Source: Verrucomicrobiota bacterium
Lineage (GTDB): Bacteria > Verrucomicrobiota > Verrucomicrobiia > Opitutales > Opitutaceae
Direction: 5' to 3'
Length of the DNA stretch: 64,000 nucleotides
NCBI GenBank assembly: GCA_016721945.1
Contig: JADKHC010000015.1
Location: 1-64,000, forward strand
This document shows positions 43,360-52,713 of the stretch, piece after piece (position 1 is the stretch's first letter; each line of letters starts with the position of its first letter). The notes under the pieces are model-generated. The model was not told the origin of the DNA and did not search any database. It saw only the letters and a program-made list of their open reading frames with translations. A program made the translations under genes and the position numbers.

Positions 43360-44463
43360 ATGCCGACCATCAAATTCGCCGTTCTTGCCGGAGACTACAT
43401 TGGACCCGAGGTTATGACCGAGGCCCTGCGCGTGCTTGCCCACGTCGCCCAAAAGGAAGGTCTCACCCTCGACTATAAAGCTGCCGATGTCGGCGGTGCC
43501 GGTATCGACAACCACGGCAAAGCGCTGCCGGACTCCACCCTCGCGGTCTGTCAACAGGCCGACGCCATTCTTTTCGGCTCCGTCGGTGGTCCGAAGTGGG
43601 AAAAACTTCCGCCCAAGGAACAGCCCGAGCGCGCCGCCCTCCTGCCGCTCCGCAAGGCCTTCAATCTTTTCGCCAACATCCGCCCCGGCCTGCTGTATTC
43701 AGATCTTCGAGACGCCTCGCCGCTCAAGACCGAACGCATTCCCAACGGCATCGACATCGTCTGCATCCGCGAGTTGACCGGCGGCATCTACTTCGGCCAG
43801 CCCAAGAACACGATCACCCTCGAAAACGGCGAAGAACAAGCCGTCGACACGATGGTGTACAAAACCTCCGAGATCCAACGCATCGCCGAGGTCGCCGCCG
43901 TCACCGCCCGCTCCCGCGGCAAGAAAGTTTGCTCCGTCGACAAAGCCAACGTTCTCGAAACCTCCGTGCTCTGGCGCAAAACCGTCACTGCCTACTTCGC
44001 GAAGAACCATCCCGACCTCGCGCTCTCGCACATGTACGTGGACAACGCCGCGATGCAGCTCGCGCGCGACCCGAACCAGTTCGACGTCCTATTTACCGAA
44101 AACATGTTTGGCGACATTCTCTCCGACGAGATGGCCGTCATCTGCGGTTCCCTCGGCATGATGAGCTCCGCCTCACTCGGCACGGGCATGAATTCTTTCG
44201 GCAAACCCTTCGGACTCTACGAGCCCGCCGGTGGCACCGCTCCCGACATCGCAGGCAAAGGCATCGCCAATCCCTGCGCCCAGGTTCTCTCCGCCGCGCT
44301 CATGCTCCGCTACAGTTTCGGTCTCGACGCCATCGCCTCCAAGATCGAAGCCGCCGTGCGCAAAACCGTCACGATCGACCTCGTGCGCACCGGTGACATC
44401 GCGTTTGGAAAACCATCCGTCGGAACCAAAGCGATGGCCGACGCGATCATCAAGAATCTCTGA
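43360..44463 (+). CDS. leuB: 3-isopropylmalate dehydrogenase
   Basis: Third step of leucine synthesis, NAD-dependent oxidative decarboxylation. The start reads MPTIKFAVLAGDYIGPEVMT. Substrate-binding residues are in FNLFANIRPGLLY and CIRELTGGIYFGQPKN. The metal-binding Asp region is NMFGDILSDEMAVICGSLGM, and EPAGGTAPDIAGKGIANP binds NAD. 367 residues, full length. A hairpin terminator follows the stop. Confidence 0.95.
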   Translation: MPTIKFAVLAGDYIGPEVMTEALRVLAHVAQKEGLTLDYKAADVGGAGIDNHGKALPDSTLAVCQQADAILFGSVGGPKWEKLPPKEQPERAALLPLRKAFNLFANIRPGLLYSDLRDASPLKTERIPNGIDIVCIRELTGGIYFGQPKNTITLENGEEQAVDTMVYKTSEIQRIAEVAAVTARSRGKKVCSVDKANVLETSVLWRKTVTAYFAKNHPDLALSHMYVDNAAMQLARDPNQFDVLFTENMFGDILSDEMAVICGSLGMMSSASLGTGMNSFGKPFGLYEPAGGTAPDIAGKGIANPCAQVLSAALMLRYSFGLDAIASKIEAAVRKTVTIDLVRTGDIAFGKPSVGTKAMADAIIKNL

Positions 44464-44479
44464 GGACAAGGTTCAGCAG

Positions 44480-44504
44480 ACGCATACAGACATGTGTGCG
44501 TTTT
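44480..44504 (+). terminator. Terminator after leuB
   Basis: ACGCATACA pairs with TGTGTGCGT (nine pairs, one G-T) across the loop GACA, followed by TTT. Confidence 0.7.
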
Positions 44505-44545
44505 GATTCCGAGATAGGGCGGGTTATCCTTTGTAGGACCACAGG

Positions 44546-44583
44546 CCAAGGAGAGAGGCGTCAAGCAAGCTCTCCTTGGCCAT
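44546..44583. repeat. Hairpin between leuB and the T6SS locus
   Basis: GGCCAAGGAGAG and CTCTCCTTGGCC are perfect inverted copies with a 14-base loop. There is no T run. It may act as a bidirectional stem between the convergent leuB and the T6SS operon end, or be a dispersed repeat. Confidence 0.55.
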
Positions 44584-44627
44584 TGGTTGGTGTGGGCAGG
44601 CGGCAGCCCGCCAACACCTAATCCGCG

Positions 44628-44870
44628 TCAGATCGGTTTATCCTTTGGACGAGTAGTCCGTGGGTTAGCGTGATCGGCGCGGGGCGCACTAGCGTTTAAA
44701 CTCGAACCTCTTTCACGATGAAAATAATCACTCACCACCGATCGAGTAGCCGGGGGAGATTGCTCTCCCCCAGGGATGCAGCGCAGGTGCCGTCTAACCC
44801 AGCTATCCAGTTCCTCGGCGAAGCGTTTGGCTTCGCTCATCTGTAAAAAGTCATTTTGAAGCTGTTCCAT
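44628..44870 (-). CDS. Possible small protein at the end of the T6SS locus
   Basis: An open frame of 80 residues, MEQLQNDFLQMSEAKRFAEE at the start and a proline/arginine-rich end. It has the same strand as the T6SS genes and begins about 40 bp after the lipoprotein gene. No family, no clear ribosome site and poor complexity in the second half, so it may be spurious. Confidence 0.25.
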   Translation of the reverse strand: MEQLQNDFLQMSEAKRFAEELDSWVRRHLRCIPGGEQSPPATRSVVSDYFHRERGSSLNASAPRADHANPRTTRPKDKPI

Positions 44871-44908
44871 TGTTTATGGCTGACTGATCGTTACGGAGTA
44901 AAACTGTG

Positions 44909-45430
44909 TTAATTTAGCCTCTTTTGTTTGGTTATAAGTCTTAGTCCGCCTTCCTGGATTACGATTTCCAGTGGGTCGCGGCTGCGCCAGAGTTTTTTGT
45001 CCAAGGGAATGATTAGGCGACGTGGATCAGCGTTTCCGGCCTGGTCCGTAGCTGCTCCAGGAAGATCGGCCATAATTACGAGATTCTGCACTCCTGCGTT
45101 GAGCCAAGCCTGCCAGCGCGGGTCTTCGCGATCGAGCACGACATTGATGAGCTGCCCGGCCCCGAACTGATAGGTGACCCTCGATGCATCGCGACGCTGC
45201 GGATTGTCCGGCTGCCAGTATTCGGTAACAGAATACGAGGTCCATTTAGGAAGGTCTGCCAGGGTGTTTGCCCCGATTAAATCGACCTGTAGCGACGTGC
45301 CGACCAAGGCCTTGTCGACACTCAGTCGAACTTCAAAGGCGCGCGGTTTGACCGTGGTCGAATTACAGCCGCCGGCTAGAAAAAGCCCGAGCGAAATCAG
45401 GGTTACGAAAGCAAGTTGATGGAGTTTCAT
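44909..45430 (-). CDS. T6SS-linked lipoprotein, possible TssJ counterpart
   Basis: 173 residues. The signal peptide is MKLHQLAFVTLISLGLFLAG with the lipobox AGGC and the lipidated Cys at about residue 22. The mature part is a single beta-rich domain of about 150 residues, the size of TssJ, which anchors TssM at the outer membrane. Sequence similarity to TssJ is not obvious by eye; the call rests on lipoprotein type, size and being the only lipoprotein in a locus with tssK, tssL and tssM. It begins eight bases after the preceding gene. Confidence 0.6.
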   Translation of the reverse strand: MKLHQLAFVTLISLGLFLAGGCNSTTVKPRAFEVRLSVDKALVGTSLQVDLIGANTLADLPKWTSYSVTEYWQPDNPQRRDASRVTYQFGAGQLINVVLDREDPRWQAWLNAGVQNLVIMADLPGAATDQAGNADPRRLIIPLDKKLWRSRDPLEIVIQEGGLRLITKQKRLN

Positions 45431-45438
45431 AAAGGGAT

Positions 45439-47403
45439 TTAGCGGAGTCGGTCGATGACACGGGCCACCTCGCGGTTGGCCAACCAGTCGCTCAGCAAAA
45501 GACTGCGAGAATGCATGACCAGCCGCTCTAGTTCGCGCAACGGTGCGTCATAAGTGAACTGCAGTGGAAGTTCTGTCGGTTCGTCGAAGTCAGGGGCGTA
45601 GCTATAACCACCAGCACCCGGGAAAAAGCGGCTCAGGGTGGCGACGGCATCCCACCAGAGTTCCATGGGAATCCAACGGTAGCCCTCCTCCGCTCCGGCA
45701 CAATCGTGACCATGGTGCTGCGGTCCAAGCGCTGCGTGCCAGCGCTCGTCCGCCTGCGCGAGTTCCTGAGCGCATTGTCCTGCCGTCACGCCTTCCTTCT
45801 GGTTCATGGTTTTGGCCAGGCTCAGGATCTCATCAACGGTTTCAGCTAAAGAGTGATTGGGATGCGCAAGGAGGATTCTCGCACCGATCACACCGAGAGA
45901 ATAAAGATCCTGCCGCGCTCCGATATGGGGAATGATTTCAAAGCGCACTTGGGGGAAAACATGGCCTTCCAGTCGGCTGAGCTGTGTCATCACCGCCTCC
46001 GGCCAAACCGAGGGAAACGAGACAAAACGCAGCTCACCTGTATTCATAGCTTCGGCTGCATCAAGCCGACCATACAAGGGCAAAGGCGCACCCCCGGTCA
46101 TCGGTATCTCGACGCAGGCGAGCTCTGAGCCACGCACTACAACACGTTCGTCCGTAGCGAGAGTTAAGCGCAAAACCGCACGATTCCCTTCTGTAGCATA
46201 TTTTCGAATACGCATCGTCCCTTCGCCCCGAACACGGGCTGTTCCCTCCGGAGCGCTATAGATCAAGGAGAGTGGTTCGGCCATTCGCTGAAACCGGCGA
46301 CGCTCCGTCGAGGGCAGTGGAATCAGTTGTGCCACCGAGGCATCAACCAAAGCCGCCCGTGCTGTCCAGAGAATGGGCAAGCCTGCGGCAGGCGCTGCGA
46401 AATCAATCCGAAACGATGAGGCGTCGAGACTCAGCATCGGCAATTGCAGATTCTCCGCGTGTTCCCGAACCGCCCGGACCACCTGAGTAAACAACATCAA
46501 CTTCAAATGAAATGTCTCGAGAAACCGCCCGGCCAATCCTCGCGTGGTCGGAACAAAATAGGCGCCGTTTTGCTGCAACTGGTCACAAGTATCCCCCGCA
46601 TGTCCGCCCCCCGGCCCGGCAAAGGCAAATGAGAATCCTGTGCTATCGCGGGCGAGACTGCGTCCGCCCAGAAAATCAGCAAACACGTTGAGATCGAACG
46701 GGGCATGACGTCTGACCAGAATTCTGCCTGCCTGAGGATTGATCGCGATCATCCCGTCCAAATCTTTAGCCCACTCCGGAACCTCCTGCGCTACGTCGTT
46801 CGCTGCACCAGCCACCTTCAGAAATCCACCCGCAGCTTGTCCTTTCGACCACAAGTAGCGAGACAACGAACCAGCATACGTATCCAACTTGTTTTCAGCA
46901 AGAATCGCCTCGTCCGAACAAAGTTCAATTCCCCCACCCTGCCCCGGCCAGGGGCGATCGTTCTTCAAGTCAATCCAAAGAGGCAGTGGAGCAGTGTGCT
47001 CGAATCCGGTTACCAGCACTGCTACCCGGTCGCTATCAACAAACGCCGCAGCCATCGCATCCCAACGCCCGTCTAACATGGCATTATTCCGATACCGGGC
47101 ATCCCCCAGCGCACCATCTGAATTCTCCGGCGTCGTCTGCAACCACAACTCAAGCCACTCCTTCACTGTTCCAGCCCGGTCGACCGAGGCTGCGAGCAAG
47201 ACTCGGCCGCCCGAAATGACTCGTAACAACACGGGAGCCCACGCTTCGTCCGGTTTGTCGCGGACCAAAACCACCGTCAATCGCTGCCACTCCGTCCCTT
47301 CGTTAAGCGGACAGAAACGTATTTCACGCCGACTGCATACAGGAGACGCGGGCGATGCGAGCTTGGACTGGCCATCGAGTAACGTAGCGGTGCGTTCCAT
47401 CAT
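45439..47403 (-). CDS. Large unknown T6SS-linked protein with a kinase C-lobe-like fragment
   Basis: About 654 residues from an ATG at 47403, which overlaps the previous stop as ATGA; the open frame extends to 47472 but that part lies in the preceding gene. There is no signal peptide or membrane helix. Around residues 530-560, PHIGARQDLYSLGVIGARIL resembles the DxYSLGV helix F region of Ser/Thr kinases, yet no glycine loop, catalytic HRD or DFG motif was found earlier. It could be a degenerate kinase fold or a chance match. Translational coupling to the GYF-like gene and position in the T6SS operon suggest a role in assembly or regulation, which is not shown. Confidence 0.6.
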   Translation of the reverse strand: MMERTATLLDGQSKLASPASPVCSRREIRFCPLNEGTEWQRLTVVLVRDKPDEAWAPVLLRVISGGRVLLAASVDRAGTVKEWLELWLQTTPENSDGALGDARYRNNAMLDGRWDAMAAAFVDSDRVAVLVTGFEHTAPLPLWIDLKNDRPWPGQGGGIELCSDEAILAENKLDTYAGSLSRYLWSKGQAAGGFLKVAGAANDVAQEVPEWAKDLDGMIAINPQAGRILVRRHAPFDLNVFADFLGGRSLARDSTGFSFAFAGPGGGHAGDTCDQLQQNGAYFVPTTRGLAGRFLETFHLKLMLFTQVVRAVREHAENLQLPMLSLDASSFRIDFAAPAAGLPILWTARAALVDASVAQLIPLPSTERRRFQRMAEPLSLIYSAPEGTARVRGEGTMRIRKYATEGNRAVLRLTLATDERVVVRGSELACVEIPMTGGAPLPLYGRLDAAEAMNTGELRFVSFPSVWPEAVMTQLSRLEGHVFPQVRFEIIPHIGARQDLYSLGVIGARILLAHPNHSLAETVDEILSLAKTMNQKEGVTAGQCAQELAQADERWHAALGPQHHGHDCAGAEEGYRWIPMELWWDAVATLSRFFPGAGGYSYAPDFDEPTELPLQFTYDAPLRELERLVMHSRSLLLSDWLANREVARVIDRLR

Positions 47404-48077
47404 CGAGAGAGGAGGTAAAGTGTGACGACGACCATCCAGCCTAGAAAACCTAAACCAGCTGGTCTGCCCCAACCCTTCTTCCAGCAGATATCAGCGGAAT
47501 GGGCATGAAGATGAAGCCGATGCGGAAGTCCGCAGGTGAAGTACCAAAAAACAAAAAGCACGCCGTATCCGAGACCCAAATACTTAAGGGTAAACCAAGG
47601 ATATCCGGCAAAGTAGAGATAACATGACCCGGTCAGGACAAGAGCCCAAACAAAGATCCAAAACCAGGAAACTAATCGCCAGGAGTCTTCGCCCTGCGAA
47701 TGAAGGTTTCTAGCGACAAGCACCGAACCAAGTAAAGGAGTGAACGGCAGGGACAGTCCAAAGTACACCGCGTACGGCCACATCGAAACCGAAGCACGAC
47801 GTTCCGGCTGGGCCCAAAATGACACTGGCTCGGGAAGAAACGGTGTTGCTGATCTTCCCGGCTGGCGCGGCTCCGGAGGCATTTGCTCCCTCGTCCCGCC
47901 GGGGAGAATGACTCCAGACAAATCTCGCACTTTTTTCCATCGTGGCAGTCCCTTGATCCAATATTGGTCGTCGGGCGTCAGCTCTCCGCTGGCCAGAGCG
48001 AGATTGATCTCCGACAAGGTCATCGTTTTTGCAGGTTGGCCAAGGGCCGCCACTTGAAATTTTTCTGAATGCAACAT
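47400..48077 (-). CDS. GYF-like-domain membrane protein in the T6SS operon
   Basis: 225 residues. The first 60 residues (MTLSEINLALASGELTPDDQ then YWIKGLPRWKKVRDL) resemble the bacterial GYF_2 fold, which reads as a short peptide-binding module. A proline-rich linker follows (about 60-95). Then come four hydrophobic segments (about 100-120, 135-158, 165-185, 203-223). It starts two bases after the tagF stop and overlaps the next gene by four bases. The function is unknown; the soluble-module-plus-membrane layout suggests docking at the inner membrane. Confidence 0.6.
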   Translation of the reverse strand: MLHSEKFQVAALGQPAKTMTLSEINLALASGELTPDDQYWIKGLPRWKKVRDLSGVILPGGTREQMPPEPRQPGRSATPFLPEPVSFWAQPERRASVSMWPYAVYFGLSLPFTPLLGSVLVARNLHSQGEDSWRLVSWFWIFVWALVLTGSCYLYFAGYPWFTLKYLGLGYGVLFVFWYFTCGLPHRLHLHAHSADICWKKGWGRPAGLGFLGWMVVVTLYLLSR

Positions 48078-48079
48078 GA

Positions 48080-49219
48080 TCAGTCCTCGGGTTTATCTTC
48101 GGCAAACACCGGAAAAGGCCTCGGTTTGGCCGCGCCAAACAAACGCCAGAACATCCCCTTCCCTCGCCCTCGAACCGCTTCCAACCGACCCGAAGCATCG
48201 GACAAATTGCGCAATCCCGTGCGCCCATTAAAAATCGAGGTGACCGGCAAATCCTGCGCCTCAAGCTCGGCCCTCTTTTGTTCAAGAATCGCCTTCACAG
48301 GTTCCGAACCCGTCGGCGGCTGCTCCGTGATCAACGGCACATGGTCTCGTCCAGCCCGAATTCGAAACAAATCGCCATCGACAGGTAGCCCCATAATAAA
48401 ATCCGCCCACGGCAACTGAGTCGGTTTGATGGCCAAGAGTGGTACACCTGGATCGAGTTCACTCAAGAGAAAGCCAGTCCACGCGTTCAAGGTGTCTGCC
48501 ACGGTCTGCCCCACCGCCGGGAGCCGGACGCTCTGTGCTCTCGGGGCGTGATTCTCGGATTTGTAGTCAAACGCTCCCGGCGCAAACCCGGCAAACCCTT
48601 CGCCCAATTCCTCATAGAGCAGCTGCAATTTCGCACTGTCACCACGCAGAGATTGACCGAGCGCCTCCAGTCCGTGTGACGCAACAAAACCAGCAGCATC
48701 ACGTTCGGATGTATCTGGATGTTGGTTACGCAAATAGTCCAGCGTCTCACTCACAGTGGTCAGGACCCTTCCTGCGGTACTCGCCGCACGGATCACTTGA
48801 ACCGCGCTTTCGATGGCAGGAACAGCCACGCGCCAAGCCCAACTCAAGGGCAGGTCAACCAAATGCGCGCACATAACCATGGGATAGAGGCTACGCCCTT
48901 TACCATCTCGGGATGAACTCATATACCCGATCAGAGATTCCCGTGGCCGCATCCATAAAAACCAATGATCAAAGTCGGGGAGCCGTTCATTATCCGGCAG
49001 TCTTTCCCAGGTTTGGGCCTCGATCTCCGCCCGGATGCCTCGTTCGTAGATGATCTTCTTCGCCAAAATCAACGACTCGGTCTCCAGCCCCATTTCGAAG
49101 TGATCGTTCCATCCGGGATGTTTGCCGTAGGCGGCGAGATACGTGCGCGGGCTGGCTGGTCGATCAGACCAGTCCTCGTTAAGAAAATCGGCGTAAAAGT
49201 TCATGGTTGCTTCCGCCAT
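48080..49219 (-). CDS. tagF: T6SS-associated protein TagF-like
   Basis: About 379 residues from the ATG at 49219, seven bases after the tssM stop. TagF features are the N-terminal YGKHPGWNDHFEM (GKxPxxxDF type) and SLIGYMSSSRDGKGRSLYPM (SxDxxGRxxP type), plus DFDHWFLWM. In Pseudomonas, TagF represses the H1-type system after translation, opposing threonine phosphorylation. The C-terminal 150 residues are an extension not usual in short TagF proteins. Placed directly after tssM, as in HSI-I-like loci. Confidence 0.75.
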   Translation of the reverse strand: MAEATMNFYADFLNEDWSDRPASPRTYLAAYGKHPGWNDHFEMGLETESLILAKKIIYERGIRAEIEAQTWERLPDNERLPDFDHWFLWMRPRESLIGYMSSSRDGKGRSLYPMVMCAHLVDLPLSWAWRVAVPAIESAVQVIRAASTAGRVLTTVSETLDYLRNQHPDTSERDAAGFVASHGLEALGQSLRGDSAKLQLLYEELGEGFAGFAPGAFDYKSENHAPRAQSVRLPAVGQTVADTLNAWTGFLLSELDPGVPLLAIKPTQLPWADFIMGLPVDGDLFRIRAGRDHVPLITEQPPTGSEPVKAILEQKRAELEAQDLPVTSIFNGRTGLRNLSDASGRLEAVRGRGKGMFWRLFGAAKPRPFPVFAEDKPED

Positions 49220-49226
49220 TTGTTTT

Positions 49227-52200
49227 CTACGGCCATTGATCGAGGGCTGGAACCGCTTGCTCAAACTGCAGGCTCAAGACGAAGTAGGTCTTTGCCTCGG
49301 CGGTAACCACTTCGATGGGACAAAGCCACGTACGGCCTCCGTCCAGGCGCACACAGCCTTTTTCTTGGGCAATGAGACGAAGCGGTGCCCATGTCCCAGT
49401 CACGGAAACACGCGTATCGGTCTTGGGCTTGGTCTCTGCTCCAACAAAAAACTCCAATGCCGGGAGGGCATCCGACGCGCTCACGGTCAGGATCTCCGTG
49501 GCGTTGGCCCCTTGGGTACGAACCGCCTTTTCGCCCATGCGAATCGACCGGAAGCGATTCCCTGCGAAGACTTCGGCAAAGGCCATTCCCGGCACCAACT
49601 TTTCGATGACCTTGCGCTGATCCGCCAGACTCGCGGCTGAAATTTTAACGGATACACCCTGCCCCGTCGGCAGCGCGACCGCCCGAACCAAATCGACGAC
49701 ATGATTGATGCGGCCTGCAAGCTTGGCGTAAGCCGTCTTGGCGGAAGGAGGCATTGTATCCAATTTTCCATCACCGGCTATCCCCTCAACAAGAGCATAG
49801 AATTCGCGCATCTGCGCCTCCTTCATGCCACCTGCGGCGCGGATCACGGGGAACCCGGTCTTGTTTACTACGGTTTGTTCAAGCTCGCGTGAATATCGCT
49901 CAATCATGTTCACCGGGCCATCTTCGGTTGCTTTGGCGATTAGGGTTTGAACGGTAACACTAAACTCCTGCCGAAATTCTCCCTCGTATTTTAAGCCGCG
50001 AGTTCCTGTCCGCCCCAGTGAAGATTGCTGCGCAGTCAGCGACACACCTAAACGTCCGAGTAAGGGCGTGGCGCTATCGGTACGGGCAAAAAGTTCAGTC
50101 ACCGTGTCCTTGAATACATCAAACCGGTACGCAAAAACGCGATCCGAGGTTCCTGCAGCAGGCACCGTTGCCTCCATGTCGAGTTTAGGGATAGCGTTCA
50201 TCTCGCGCGCTGGCAACGCCTGCTGGTAGGCTTCGTCGATGGCCTTATCCACGTCGGCAAACCGGCGGTTAATGTCCACGAAAAGTTCGAGTTCGGGTTG
50301 CTCGGCGTTTTTCTCCGCGTCCCCCGGAACCACACAAGCAGCAGCAATGGCGCGCGCGGCATTCTTGCTTCGCTCCTTTGCGCGTTCGAACATCGCCTGA
50401 TAAGCGGTCTTCAACGTGAAAAGGCTCGACGGCATGCCATCGAGAGCCGCTGTGCGATTCAACATCTCGTCCACAGTACTGCGACTGGCCGACATCGCTT
50501 CGAATGCAGAATCCACCCCGCGCTGCCACTGAGCATCGTCAACGCGATCACGCACCGAGCGCATGAATGCATTCTCTCTCGTCAGGTGCGATTCAACCGC
50601 CACGCGCGTGTTGCGAATCATGTCCAGCCCTGCCTGCTGATCCTTCCGCACGCCGCGCACCGCAGTGAGAAATGCCGCCCAGCCCTGGGACACCGGTTGA
50701 TTTTCATCGAACGTCGTTCCAGCTGAAAGCCATGGTTCGGGCCAGGGATTGCGGCCCGTCTGAGGCAGCGTTCTTTCAAAAACACGCACCAGCTCATGAG
50801 GCACGGTATCGTTCTTCAACCACGGCTGGAGCGTAACGCGGAAGAAGTATTCCGGATCGATTTTTTGCTCTAAACCTTTCGGTTGGTTTTGGTTTCTATG
50901 GCAATGCAGCAAACCCTCGATTCGCAGCATCAACGCCACACGGTCAGCGCTCACATCGTCCCACCCCAGTCGCTGGTCCAACATGAACGCCCGAGTTGCC
51001 GTAACGAGTGGCTCGACCACACCGCGTTCAAAGATCACGCGCTGAGCTTTGCGGCGAAGATCATCCGTGCCCGCCACCATGTATTTGATCGGCCGATACA
51101 CCAACGGAACAGGCAGGTTGCGGCTCGCCAGCTTCTCCAGTTCACTCTGGAAATCCACCACGGTGAGCTTGCGCTGCCCGACCATTATCGAGTCCCTACC
51201 GGCATAGGACCAGCTGCCCGGAGTTTTCCCCGAAACAACCACGGGATGCCAACGATCCCCGCTCCAGCCTTCCGCGCCTGCCTTCCAATAGGGCAGCTCC
51301 GAGATCACGCTATGCTTCAGGGCAGATTGTCCCATCCATGACACCAGTGTCACCAGCGCCAGGCCAATAGCCGCCACTCCTCCCAGGATAGCATAACGGC
51401 GGCGAAGGATCGTTCTGGTGTTTGAAGCTCCCGTAACCAGTCCCTTTTCGCAAAACACTTTATGCAAAAACAGATCTCGAAGGAAAAACGAGCGATTGCG
51501 GTCCCAGGTTTTCTGCTCGGGGAGATGATCGATGGGGATGCCCAGAGCAGCCGCCAGTTCGACATCCAACGCCTTACCTTCGATCAAGGCCGACGTAAAA
51601 TAAACGCCACGCAAAAACAGCGGCTTTTGTGTCCACTCTCCCGAAACAAATAATATATCCAAGTACTCCTTCAAACGCGGCGCCATAGCCGACACGCTGG
51701 TAGGAAAGTCGAAAAAGGAGTCCGCCTCGTCAAGACGTCGGCCGCCCGGAGTGACTGCGACGGGATCGCGCATGAGAAGCAGGCGCCGCCGACGCAACCG
51801 CGCCGCCACTGAGTCAAGAAACGAACTCACCAAGTCAGAGCGGAAAGGCACATCCAGCGGATCCGGGTTGGACCAGCCGAGCATCTGTTGCTGCAACCGT
51901 GGATTGTCGACGTTGGCGAAAAACTCACGGAAGCCGTAGATCAAGTCGCATTTGGTCACGATGACGAACACGGGGAACCGGACATCGAGGACCTTCTGCA
52001 TCTGCTCCAGATGCCGCACGATACGACCGGCCTTCTTCTGAATCTCATCGGGATTGTCGCGCAGCAGACTGTCCGCCGGGATGACAAGGAGGAGCCCGTT
52101 GATCGGACAGTTCTTGCGGTGGGTTTTGAGGAGGTTGAGAAATTCGACCCACTCTGAAGATCCGCCCTGTTGGGCTTCGTTGAAAAGAATCTTCCCTGCA

Positions 52201-52700
52201 ATGTCTAGGAGCACGGCGTGGTTAGTAAACCACCAATGCATATTGATCGTGCCGCCGACGCCCTGCATTTCGTCGTGCAAACCCGGAGGAAAGCCCACGC
52301 CACTATGCCTGATGGTTTCGGTTTTCCCCGAACCTGGTTCGCCGCAGACTATATACCACGGCAGGCTATAGACGTCTTTCCCAGCATCGGCAAACGCCTT
52401 CAGTCCTTTGCCGACCACCTCATGCATGTCAGCCATGCGAGCCCGCTGAGAACGATCACCGCCGGTGTTGCGGCTAGTCCGGTCCAAGCCCTTGCTGAAG
52501 GCCTGGCCGGCCCGCTTTTTTTTCCACTGCTTGAACAAATAATAAACGCCGACCAAGAGCCCAACCACCAAGAGGATGGCGAGGAAAAACCAAACCGCCC
52601 TGATATCGACAAAGGCCACGGCAAGCAGTAGTATCGCCAATATCAATACGACAAGGACGATTCTCACTGCAACGGGAAGACTGATCCATTCTTTCCACAT
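49227..52700 (-). CDS. tssM: T6SS membrane-core protein TssM (IcmF family)
   Basis: 1157 residues. Two N-terminal membrane helices (about residues 12-31 and 35-54) are followed by a cytoplasmic GTPase-like domain with P-loop GEPGSGKTET (120-129) and DIAGKILFNE. A third helix sits near 430-455 (AILGGVAAIGLALVTLV). Then comes the long periplasmic part, with a TssM C-terminal beta domain including PALEFFVGAE. With TssL and a lipoprotein it forms the trans-envelope complex. It begins 13 bases after tssL. Confidence 0.95.
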   Translation of the reverse strand: MWKEWISLPVAVRIVLVVLILAILLLAVAFVDIRAVWFFLAILLVVGLLVGVYYLFKQWKKKRAGQAFSKGLDRTSRNTGGDRSQRARMADMHEVVGKGLKAFADAGKDVYSLPWYIVCGEPGSGKTETIRHSGVGFPPGLHDEMQGVGGTINMHWWFTNHAVLLDIAGKILFNEAQQGGSSEWVEFLNLLKTHRKNCPINGLLLVIPADSLLRDNPDEIQKKAGRIVRHLEQMQKVLDVRFPVFVIVTKCDLIYGFREFFANVDNPRLQQQMLGWSNPDPLDVPFRSDLVSSFLDSVAARLRRRRLLLMRDPVAVTPGGRRLDEADSFFDFPTSVSAMAPRLKEYLDILFVSGEWTQKPLFLRGVYFTSALIEGKALDVELAAALGIPIDHLPEQKTWDRNRSFFLRDLFLHKVFCEKGLVTGASNTRTILRRRYAILGGVAAIGLALVTLVSWMGQSALKHSVISELPYWKAGAEGWSGDRWHPVVVSGKTPGSWSYAGRDSIMVGQRKLTVVDFQSELEKLASRNLPVPLVYRPIKYMVAGTDDLRRKAQRVIFERGVVEPLVTATRAFMLDQRLGWDDVSADRVALMLRIEGLLHCHRNQNQPKGLEQKIDPEYFFRVTLQPWLKNDTVPHELVRVFERTLPQTGRNPWPEPWLSAGTTFDENQPVSQGWAAFLTAVRGVRKDQQAGLDMIRNTRVAVESHLTRENAFMRSVRDRVDDAQWQRGVDSAFEAMSASRSTVDEMLNRTAALDGMPSSLFTLKTAYQAMFERAKERSKNAARAIAAACVVPGDAEKNAEQPELELFVDINRRFADVDKAIDEAYQQALPAREMNAIPKLDMEATVPAAGTSDRVFAYRFDVFKDTVTELFARTDSATPLLGRLGVSLTAQQSSLGRTGTRGLKYEGEFRQEFSVTVQTLIAKATEDGPVNMIERYSRELEQTVVNKTGFPVIRAAGGMKEAQMREFYALVEGIAGDGKLDTMPPSAKTAYAKLAGRINHVVDLVRAVALPTGQGVSVKISAASLADQRKVIEKLVPGMAFAEVFAGNRFRSIRMGEKAVRTQGANATEILTVSASDALPALEFFVGAETKPKTDTRVSVTGTWAPLRLIAQEKGCVRLDGGRTWLCPIEVVTAEAKTYFVLSLQFEQAVPALDQWP

Positions 52701-52713
52701 GATCGTGCCTTTT

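Noticed and set aside
43596..44396. Open frame of 266 codons in another frame of leuB
   Set aside because: Arg/His-rich shadow product typical of GC-rich third positions; leuB in the correct frame has all family motifs.
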